6,875 nucleotides of DNA. Source: Reyranella sp. Lineage in GTDB: Bacteria > Pseudomonadota > Alphaproteobacteria > Reyranellales > Reyranellaceae. The notes beneath the pieces were generated by a model that saw nothing but the letters and a program-made list of their open reading frames with translations, had not been told where the DNA came from and made no database searches. Of this stretch, positions 1 to 4,692 are shown one piece after another. Position 1 is the first letter of the stretch, and every line of letters starts with the position of its first letter. Position numbers and translations under genes: made by a program. The DNA lies in NCBI GenBank assembly GCA_030679805.1, contig JAUXST010000305.1:1-6875 (forward strand). The letters are read 5' to 3'.

Positions 1-305
1 GGCCCCAGCCGGACCCGCCGATCTGGTCGGCAACTTACAATGTTCCCTACACGGTCATGGCGAATTGCCTTGCCGTGCGCCCCGTCGGCGGGTTCACCGG
101 AGTGGCGCGGATCCAGCCCGAGGCTGGCACGGCGACGGTGACGCTCACCTTGGGCGATGGCACGCCGATGGCCATCAACTTCATCGTACGGCGGACCGGC
201 AGCGGCACGAGCGTGGTCGAGTGGCGGCGCTTGTTGACGGTCGGTGGGTGGGAGCCGATCGACACGGAAGCCCACGCCCGCGCCGACACCTGCGGAAACG
301 TCTGA
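1..305 (+). CDS. 3' end of an unrecognised protein gene
   Basis: An open frame enters from the left edge (first whole codon at base 3) and stops at TGA 303-305, giving about 100 visible residues. The first Met in frame, at 57, is preceded by an open in-frame stretch (PQPDPPIWSATYNVPYTV), so the true start probably lies outside the window, although a start at 57 cannot be excluded. The visible part is rich in Val, Thr and Gly in alternating patterns (GTATVTLTLGDGTPMAINF), which suggests beta structure. It has two cysteines, in MANC and near the C-terminus in DTCGNV, which could form a disulfide in an exported protein. I recognise no family and assign no function. It converges on mepA with a gap of 7 bases between stop codons. 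Coding is supported by the open frame and the neat convergent fit; the shadow frame on the other strand there resembles nothing known. Confidence 0.6.
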   Translation, partial: PQPDPPIWSATYNVPYTVMANCLAVRPVGGFTGVARIQPEAGTATVTLTLGDGTPMAINFIVRRTGSGTSVVEWRRLLTVGGWEPIDTEAHARADTCGNV

Positions 306-312
306 CCGGCGC

Positions 313-1143
313 TCAGGGCGCTTTCAGCACCTGCTGGCAAGCGCCAGGTAGCTTGGGCCGGTAGGGCTTTACCACCGCGCCGGGCGCCGGCATCTGCACC
401 GGCGGACGCTTGAACCAGAGGGCGAGTGCCTCGCCGCAGCCGTCGTCGTCGGGGTAGCTCGCCTGCGCCTGGCACTGCGGGTTGCCTTGCGGGCAATAGA
501 GGCGGACGTGGAAGTGCTCGTCGTGACCGAGCCAGGGCACCAGCTTGCGCAGCCATCCGCGGTTGCCCGTGGCGGTGTTGCAGACCCGCTCCTTGATCCA
601 CTTGTTGACGAACATGCGGTCGACGCCCGGCGTGGTCGCGGCCATGCGCAAGAGCGCCATGTGCTGGTCGGTGAACACCGTGTCATCGATGCCGCCGTCG
701 TCCGAACGCACCAGCGAGCGCAGCCGCGGGTTCTCGCGCTCGGCCGGCGCACGGCGCGCTCCGGGCTGGCGTTCGAACCAGATGTCGACGTCGAGGCCGA
801 CCTGATGGCTGGCGTGACCGAAGGTCAGCGGGCCGCCGCGCGGTTGGCCGATGTCGCCGATATAGAGCGGGCTTTGGCCGGCGGCGCGCACCTGCTCGGA
901 AAAGCGCTTGATGAAATCGAGGGTGATGGGGTGGCCCCAGTTGCGGTTGCGGCTGAGGCGGATGGCCTCGTATCCCGGTCCTTCGGTGGGCAAGGCCTGG
1001 GCGCCCTGGATGCAGCCGGCGGAATAGAAGCCGATGACCTGGGTCGGCCCGGGCGACGGGGTCGACACCTGGCTCCATTCCTGCGCCGCGGCGGAGGAAA
1101 CCGACAAGATCGCTGCGAGCAGCGGAACCGTGAAACGCATCAT
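313..1143 (-). CDS. mepA: Penicillin-insensitive murein DD-endopeptidase (peptidase M74, LAS family)
   Basis: MepA is a periplasmic zinc metallopeptidase that cuts the D-Ala-meso-diaminopimelate cross-links of peptidoglycan and is not inhibited by beta-lactams. From the start at 1143 the protein is 276 aa, close to the 274 aa I recall for E. coli MepA. Residues 1-20 (MMRFTVPLLAAILSVSSAAA) form a signal peptide with an Ala-Ala-Ala cleavage site. The LAS zinc signature is complete: H110 and H113 with D120 in GHASHQVGLDVD, and H207, H210 and H212 in GHDEHFH. Six cysteines (44, 188, 217, 224, 236, 269) match the spacing of the three disulfides of the E. coli enzyme as I recall it. A longer start at 1182 would put 13 extra residues before the signal peptide and run 2 bases into the divergent gene, so 1143 (or the adjacent ATG at 1140) is preferred. 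No clear Shine-Dalgarno is visible for either. Any promoter for mepA must lie partly inside the divergent hydratase gene. Confidence 0.95.
   Translation of the reverse strand: MMRFTVPLLAAILSVSSAAAQEWSQVSTPSPGPTQVIGFYSAGCIQGAQALPTEGPGYEAIRLSRNRNWGHPITLDFIKRFSEQVRAAGQSPLYIGDIGQPRGGPLTFGHASHQVGLDVDIWFERQPGARRAPAERENPRLRSLVRSDDGGIDDTVFTDQHMALLRMAATTPGVDRMFVNKWIKERVCNTATGNRGWLRKLVPWLGHDEHFHVRLYCPQGNPQCQAQASYPDDDGCGEALALWFKRPPVQMPAPGAVVKPYRPKLPGACQQVLKAP
317..345. other. Strong stem-loop at the convergent 3' ends of the first gene and mepA
   Basis: GGCGCTT at 317-323 is perfectly complementary to AAGCGCC at 339-345. Inside the loop CAGC (325-328) can pair with GCTG (333-336), making a two-part stem. 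It lies 12 bases past the stop of the + strand gene and covers the last mepA codons. No T-run follows on either strand, so it is not a textbook intrinsic terminator. It may act as an mRNA 3' end or processing hairpin, or may only reflect the high G+C of the coding sequence. Confidence 0.3.
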
Positions 1144-1180
1144 CTTGTTGGCAGGATACCCGCCCGCTAAGACTTTGCCC
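1144..1180. promoter_or_regulatory. 37-base divergent gap between mepA and the hydratase gene
   Basis: The two divergent start codons leave 37 bases to hold two promoters. On the + strand TTGTTG at 1145-1150 is followed after 17 bases by TAAGAC at 1168-1173, a weak sigma70-like pair that would start transcription close to the ATG at 1181. That would fit a leaderless hydratase mRNA, since no Shine-Dalgarno is seen before 1181. On the - strand I found no convincing -35/-10 pair. The match is weak and may be chance. Confidence 0.2.
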
Positions 1181-1990
1181 ATGGCCGGACGAACTTACGC
1201 CAACATCAAGCTCGAGCGGGACGGCGCGGTGGCGCGGCTGGTGCTGAACCGGCCGGAACGTCGTAACGCGCTCACGCACGAAATGATGGTCGAGCTGGAG
1301 GATGCCTTCGCCCAGGTTCGCGACGACCCGGGCTGCCGTGTGCTGGTGCTGCGCGGCGCCGGCGGGCACTTCTGTGCCGGCGGCGATCTCGACGCCATGG
1401 CCGACATGCCGCCAAAGCCGGCCGACGGCGCGGCCGATCCGCTGGTGCCGGCCTATCGCCAGTTCGGCGACGCGCTGCTTGCCCTCAACACTTTGCCACA
1501 GGCCACGATTTCCATCGTCGAGGGCTCGGCCGTGGGCGGCGGCTTCGGCATGGCCTGTTGTTCCGACATGGTGATCTTGCACGACAGCGCGAGGTTCGGG
1601 CTGCCCGAACCTAAAGTGGGCTTCATTCCCTCGCAGGTGATCCCCTTCGTCGTGCGCCGGCTGGGCGAGGGGGCGGCGCGCGATCTCGCGGTCAGCGGCC
1701 GGGTCGTCGACGCCGTGGAAGCCCATCGACTGGGGATCGGCCGCTACCTCTGCCGCACGACGGCGGAACTCGGCTCGATCCTGCGCGGCCTGCTCGACGA
1801 CATTCTGAAGATGGAGCCGCAGGCGCTGGCGACCGTGAAGCGTCTGGTGCTGGCCTGCACCACGGAGGATGATCGCACGGTGCTCGATGACGCAGCGGAG
1901 AGCCTCGCGGGCCTCCTGCGCCGGCCGCAGGCGGGCCAGGGGATCAAGGCTTTCATGGCGAAGACGGCGCCCCCATGGACGAAGGGATGA
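1181..1990 (+). CDS. Enoyl-CoA hydratase/isomerase family protein (crotonase fold), methylglutaconyl-CoA hydratase-like
   Basis: A 269-aa member of the crotonase superfamily, which act on acyl-CoA thioesters through a shared oxyanion hole. The N-terminal strand-turn pattern RLVLNRPERRNAL (19-31) is typical. The CoA/oxyanion-hole segment HFCAGGDLDAM lies at 63-73 and the second signature, SAVGGGFGMACCSDM, at 116-130. Of the two acid residues of classical hydratases (rat Glu144 and Glu164), the first position is Gly123 here and the second is kept as Glu143 in GLPEPKVGF. The GGG-x-G pattern and the following PSQVIPFVVRRLGEGAARDLA resemble methylglutaconyl-CoA and isohexenylglutaconyl-CoA hydratases (LiuC/AtuE) as I recall them, but the substrate cannot be fixed from sequence. 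The frame is open upstream to an ATG at 1034, but that extension is antisense to mepA. The ATG at 1181 gives a normal N-terminus (MAGRTYANIKLERDG) and length. The next gene follows with overlapping or near-overlapping ends. Confidence 0.9.
   Translation: MAGRTYANIKLERDGAVARLVLNRPERRNALTHEMMVELEDAFAQVRDDPGCRVLVLRGAGGHFCAGGDLDAMADMPPKPADGAADPLVPAYRQFGDALLALNTLPQATISIVEGSAVGGGFGMACCSDMVILHDSARFGLPEPKVGFIPSQVIPFVVRRLGEGAARDLAVSGRVVDAVEAHRLGIGRYLCRTTAELGSILRGLLDDILKMEPQALATVKRLVLACTTEDDRTVLDDAAESLAGLLRRPQAGQGIKAFMAKTAPPWTKG
1981..1986 (+). promoter_or_regulatory. Ribosome binding site for the dioxygenase gene
   Basis: GAAGGG lies 9 bases before the ATG at 1996, a good Shine-Dalgarno distance. It sits inside the last codons of the hydratase gene. 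It directly abuts the ATG at 1987 and lies downstream of the ATG at 1975, so it argues for the start at 1996. Confidence 0.55.
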
Positions 1991-1995
1991 TACAG

Positions 1996-2832
1996 ATGCG
2001 CAACTACCGACACATCGAAGTGCGGCCGATCGCCGGAGCGCTGGGCGCGGAAATCCACGGCGTCGACATCTCGCGCGATCTCGAGGACGACGTCGTGGGC
2101 GAGATGCGCCAGGCCTTCCTCGACCATCTCGTCATCTTCCTGCGCGACCAGCAGGCGACGCCCCCGCAGCAGGTCGCGTTTGCGCGCCGCTTCGGCGAGC
2201 CGATGGAGTATCCGCAACTCAAGGGCCTCGCAGAGGCGCCGCTGATCACGGCGGTGGTGAAGCTGGAGCACGAGCGCAACAACTTCGGCGGCATCTGGCA
2301 TTCCGACACGACCTACCTCGCCGAGCCGCCAATGGGCAGCATGCTGCTCGCCCGCGAGGTGCCGCCCTACGGCGGCGACACCATGTTTGCCAACCAGTAC
2401 CTCGCCTACGAGGCGCTGTCGGACGGACTGAAACAGACGCTGGAAGGGCTGATGGGCGTCAGCTCTTCGGTCAAGGCCGAGGTCACCAAGACGCGCGAGG
2501 ACCGCATGAAAGCGGCCGGCGCGGAGCCGAAGGTGCTGTCGGCTGAGCACCCGATCGTGCGTGTTCATCCGGAGACCGGCCGCAAGGCGCTCTACACCAG
2601 CGAGGCGCACACCGCGTACATCAAGGGCTGGACCGAGGCAGAGAGCTTGCCGCTGCTCCGCTTCCTGTGGCAGCATCAGGTCCGGCCGGAGTTCACCTGC
2701 CGCTTCCGCTGGGAAGCGGGCTCGCTCGCCTTCTGGGACAATCGAGCGGCCATGCACAACCCCATCAACGACTACCACGGCCACCGCCGCGTCATGCACC
2801 GCGTCACGCTGGCGGGCGACAAGCCACGATAG
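1996..2832 (+). CDS. TauD/TfdA family Fe(II)/2-oxoglutarate-dependent dioxygenase
   Basis: Enzymes of this family hydroxylate small acids (taurine, alkylsulfates, 2,4-D and others) using O2, Fe(II) and 2-oxoglutarate, usually releasing a cleaved product. The 278-aa protein has the family N-terminus (VRPIAGALGAEIHGVDI, 9-25). The iron ligands are H102 and D104 in WHSDTTY and H254 in AAMHNPINDY. The 2-oxoglutarate-binding arginines appear as R265 and R269 in HRRVMHR, followed by the usual LAGDKP end. Length matches E. coli TauD (about 283 aa). The substrate is not identifiable. In-frame ATGs also occur at 1975 and 1987; the latter forms an ATGA overlap with the hydratase stop. I chose 1996 because GAAGGG is correctly spaced and the N-terminus fits the family. 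Tight packing behind the hydratase implies one mRNA and perhaps one pathway for an acid degraded through its CoA ester. The 3' end overlaps metG tail to tail by 29 bases. Confidence 0.93.
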   Translation: MRNYRHIEVRPIAGALGAEIHGVDISRDLEDDVVGEMRQAFLDHLVIFLRDQQATPPQQVAFARRFGEPMEYPQLKGLAEAPLITAVVKLEHERNNFGGIWHSDTTYLAEPPMGSMLLAREVPPYGGDTMFANQYLAYEALSDGLKQTLEGLMGVSSSVKAEVTKTREDRMKAAGAEPKVLSAEHPIVRVHPETGRKALYTSEAHTAYIKGWTEAESLPLLRFLWQHQVRPEFTCRFRWEAGSLAFWDNRAAMHNPINDYHGHRRVMHRVTLAGDKPR

Positions 2833-4486
2833 GCGTTACGTCGGCAGTAGAGATCTTTCTGAACAGTAGCGATGGCACGCGGAAGCTGCGTCCCGCAGGG
2901 ATGCTCGCGAGCGCCCTTTCGCCATCTTCGACCCACGGCACGACCTGGACGTCTTCACCCAGACTCCGCAGCACCTCTGCGGAGGCGGTGGGAATGAATG
3001 GCCATGCGGCTAGTGCCGCCACTCGTACAAGGTTGATGCCGGTTCGGACAATCGCGGCCGCTTGGTCGCGATCGTACTTGACCACCGACCACGGCGCCGC
3101 CTTGGTAAAATAGGCGTTCGCCAGCCTCCAGACTACGCGAACCTCTTCGGCGGCCTTGCGCAGCGCCAGTGCTTCGTGATGGCCGCGCAGCCGTCGCAAG
3201 CATGCGCCGAGGTCAGCGGCCAGCTTGTGCTCGGTCGACCCAGTTTCGCCTGAGTCCGGGACCGTTGCGCCAAAGGTCGCGACAGCGAAAACGAGACAAC
3301 GATTGACCAGGTTGCCGAAAGTATCGGCCAGATCCTTGTTCACGCCATCGACAAACCGTTCGACTGTGAAGTCGGTGTCGGCGCTTTCGGGAGCGTTCGC
3401 GGCGAGCCACCAGCGCCATGTATCAGCGGGGAGCAATGTGAGGGCGGTGTCGGTGAAAATTCCGTGCTGGCCGCTGGTGGAGAACTTGCCACCGTCGAAT
3501 GTGAGCCAATTGAAGCCCTTGATCGTGTCGGGAAGCTTGAGCGGCAAGCCCGAACCCAGGATTGTCGCGGGAAAGCTGATGGTGTGAAAAGGCACGTTGT
3601 CCTTGGCCAGGAACTGCACGTAGCGGATATCGTCGCCACTTTCCCACCAGGCGCGCCAATCACGCTCCGGTGCGGCTTCACTCCATTCGAGTGCTGCAGC
3701 GATGTAGCCGATCGGTGCGTCGAACCAGACGTAGAAGACCTTGTCCTCGAAGCCCGGTCTGGGTACCGGTACGCCCCAGGTGAGGTCCCGCGTGATGCAC
3801 CGGTCTCTCAGTCCTTCGTCCAGCCATTTCAGCGCTATCGATCGGACTAACAGCGGCCACTCGGGGTGAGTCTCGATCCATCGTCGGAGTTTGCGGTCGA
3901 AGTCCGACAGTTTCAGGAACAAATGTCGCGTTTCGCGAAACTCTATGTCTGCTGCACCAGAGATCGCCGACCGTGGCGATAGCAGATTTTCCGGATCGAG
4001 GACGCGCGTACAGCTCTCGCACTGATCGCCGCGCGCGTTGGTACTGCCACAATATGGACAGGTGCCAACGATGTAGCGGTCAGGAAGGAAACGCGCGTCT
4101 GTCGGGGAATATGCTTGCCGGATGGTGCGCGCCTCGATGTGGCCTGCGGCATCGAGGCGTTGGAAAATCTTCTGTGTCAGCAATCGGTTGGTCGCCCCCG
4201 ATGTGCGTGAGAAATGATCGAAAGACAGTCCAAAGCAGCGGTAAATGTCCGCCTGGACCGCGTGCTGGCGTGCACAATAGTCGGAGACGGGGATGCCCTC
4301 TGCCCGTGCCGCCAGCTCGACGGGCGTGCCGTGTTCATCGGTACCGCAAAGAAACAGTACTTCGTGCCCGGTCTGCCGGCGAAAGCGCGCATGGATATCT
4401 GCGGGCAGGAGTGATCCGGCGAGATTGCCGAGGTGCTTGACGCCATTGACGTAGGGAAGTGCGCTGGTGATCAGGTATTTGGTCAT
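2804..4486 (-). CDS. metG: Methionyl-tRNA synthetase, Streptomyces-like type with a KFSTS loop
   Basis: This class Ia cytosolic enzyme charges tRNA-Met with methionine. The 560-aa protein has the HIGH-equivalent HLGN at 18-21 in PYVNGVKHLGN, the conserved CGTDEHGTP (47-55), and a zinc knuckle C143-x2-C146-x9-C156-x2-C159. It also has RDLTWGVPVP (233-242), VFYVWFDAPIGY (250-261) with methionine-pocket aromatics, KDNVPFHT (295-302), and the KMSKS-equivalent KFSTS (334-338). A helical anticodon-binding domain beginning near NKDLADTFGNLVNR (383-396) follows. There is no C-terminal EMAPII-like tRNA-binding domain. The long match to Streptomyces MetRS wording (AxSPTDxRFLPDRY, ARGDQCExCTRVLDP, NPRSAISG-like) is from memory. 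The start at 4486 has GGAG six bases upstream; ATGs at 4498 and 4516 would put that site in or after the start. Sampled 60-base blocks are 50-60% G+C, well below the neighbours. The last residues (about VACRPPA) are read from antisense of the dioxygenase gene, so the native C-terminus was probably replaced. Both composition and type suggest transfer. Confidence 0.96.
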   Translation of the reverse strand: MTKYLITSALPYVNGVKHLGNLAGSLLPADIHARFRRQTGHEVLFLCGTDEHGTPVELAARAEGIPVSDYCARQHAVQADIYRCFGLSFDHFSRTSGATNRLLTQKIFQRLDAAGHIEARTIRQAYSPTDARFLPDRYIVGTCPYCGSTNARGDQCESCTRVLDPENLLSPRSAISGAADIEFRETRHLFLKLSDFDRKLRRWIETHPEWPLLVRSIALKWLDEGLRDRCITRDLTWGVPVPRPGFEDKVFYVWFDAPIGYIAAALEWSEAAPERDWRAWWESGDDIRYVQFLAKDNVPFHTISFPATILGSGLPLKLPDTIKGFNWLTFDGGKFSTSGQHGIFTDTALTLLPADTWRWWLAANAPESADTDFTVERFVDGVNKDLADTFGNLVNRCLVFAVATFGATVPDSGETGSTEHKLAADLGACLRRLRGHHEALALRKAAEEVRVVWRLANAYFTKAAPWSVVKYDRDQAAAIVRTGINLVRVAALAAWPFIPTASAEVLRSLGEDVQVVPWVEDGERALASIPAGRSFRVPSLLFRKISTADVTPIVACRPPA

Positions 4487-4492
4487 TGGACT

Positions 4493-4496
4493 CTCC
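4493..4496 (-). promoter_or_regulatory. Ribosome binding site of metG
   Basis: On the - strand GGAG (within TGGAGAG, 4497-4491) precedes the ATG at 4486 by six bases. It decides the start against the upstream in-frame ATGs at 4498 and 4516. The seven bases TGGAGAG are perfectly complementary to CTCTCCA at 4548-4542 in the leader, just before the terminator-like stem. Confidence 0.65.
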
Positions 4497-4516
4497 ATCG
4501 TGTCGCATGCGGACAT

Positions 4517-4542
4517 GAAAAAGCCCTTCGCAGGGAAGGGCT
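4517..4542 (-). terminator. Intrinsic terminator-like hairpin in the metG leader (candidate attenuator)
   Basis: Read on the - strand, AGCCCTTC (4542-4535) pairs perfectly with GAAGGGCT (4529-4522) around a five-base loop (CCTGC). Five T's (4521-4517, or six counting the last stem base) follow at once. This is a textbook Rho-independent terminator. It sits only 30 bases before the metG ATG, leaving almost no room for a promoter between. It therefore either ends transcripts from the upstream acylase gene while metG uses a promoter overlapping it, or more likely works as a conditional attenuator for metG. Confidence 0.65.
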
Positions 4543-4554
4543 GGAGAGATCGAT

Positions 4555-4571
4555 CGGGCCATTAGCGCCCG
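4555..4571 (-). other. Small GC stem-loop spanning the stop codon of the leader reading frame
   Basis: On the - strand CGGGC (4571-4567) can pair with GCCCG (4559-4555) around a seven-base loop GCTAATG, which holds the TAA of the short leader frame. It is in the place a pause hairpin would occupy between the Met codons and the terminator. Five base pairs in GC-rich DNA is weak evidence on its own. Confidence 0.25.
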
Positions 4572-4597
4572 TGCGTCATCATTCCACCCCACTCCAT
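4562..4597 (-). CDS. Candidate leader peptide MEWGGMMTHGR with tandem Met codons
   Basis: On the - strand an ATG at 4597 opens an 11-codon frame, MEWGGMMTHGR, ending at TAA 4564-4562. The two Met codons in the middle are adjacent (4582-4577). The ATG at 4582 could itself be a start, giving MMTHGR, and has GGAG nine bases upstream (4595-4592), whereas the ATG at 4597 has no obvious Shine-Dalgarno. Position before a terminator-like hairpin and before the gene for Met-tRNA charging is what an attenuation peptide would show, by analogy with the Phe-rich leader of E. coli pheST. No homologue is known to me and so short a frame can arise by chance. Confidence 0.3.
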   Translation of the reverse strand: MEWGGMMTHGR

Positions 4598-4651
4598 CGA
4601 AGGGGCCGGCGCATTCGCGAGAAGTAGGCGCGGCTCGTGTTGAACATAAAT

Positions 4652-4682
4652 TTAATATCGGGTGCCGCAGAGATCAGGTCAA
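4652..4682 (-). promoter_or_regulatory. Candidate promoter of metG
   Basis: On the - strand TTGACC (4682-4677) could be a -35 box. Downstream, GATATT (4659-4654) follows at 17 bases and TATTAA (4657-4652) at 19 bases. The -10 region is the most AT-rich stretch of the window (ATATTAAATTTATG). Transcription would begin near 4645 and give a leader of about 160 bases carrying the short Met-codon frame and the terminator-like hairpin. The heptamer CGTTGAC occurs twice, 14 bases apart, at 4698-4692 (overlapping the acylase stop codon) and 4684-4678 (containing the -35 box). Confidence 0.4.
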
Positions 4683-4692
4683 CGCCTGAGTG

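Larger units (their letters stand above)
4487..4692 (-). promoter_or_regulatory. metG leader region (acylase-metG intergenic)
   Basis: This is the only sizeable gene-free stretch of the window (206 bases). In - strand order it holds the candidate promoter and the CCCTTCG at 4604-4598 that copies part of the terminator 5' arm. These are followed by the Met-codon frame, the small stem-loop, CTCTCCA complementary to the metG ribosome binding site, the terminator-like hairpin, and the ribosome binding site. I see no T-box sequence, no tRNA, and no riboswitch core that I recognise. Confidence 0.45.

Noticed and set aside
487..1170. Open frame of 227 codons on the + strand opposite mepA
   Set aside because: Shadow of mepA, whose zinc ligands, signal peptide and six cysteines leave no doubt about the real strand.
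1034..1180. 49-codon upstream extension of the hydratase frame
   Set aside because: It is antisense to the mepA signal peptide and does not resemble crotonase N-termini; the ATG at 1181 gives a normal start.
683..1726. Open frame of 347 codons on the - strand across mepA and the hydratase gene
   Set aside because: It runs antisense through the hydratase gene and out of frame through mepA. It is Arg/His-rich with no domain, whereas both underlying genes have full catalytic motifs.
1744..2799. Open frame of 351 codons on the - strand opposite the hydratase and dioxygenase genes
   Set aside because: Antisense of two well-supported genes, with low-complexity Arg/Leu/Val content and no family signature.
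2833..4690. Insertion sequence or transposon carrying metG
   Set aside because: There is no transposase, no long terminal inverted repeat and no clear target-site duplication; only a seven-base inverted repeat is present.
4487..4692. T-box, SAM riboswitch or tRNA in the metG leader
   Set aside because: I see no T-box bulge sequence, no SAM-riboswitch core that I recognise, and no cloverleaf, although the terminator-like hairpin first raised the idea.
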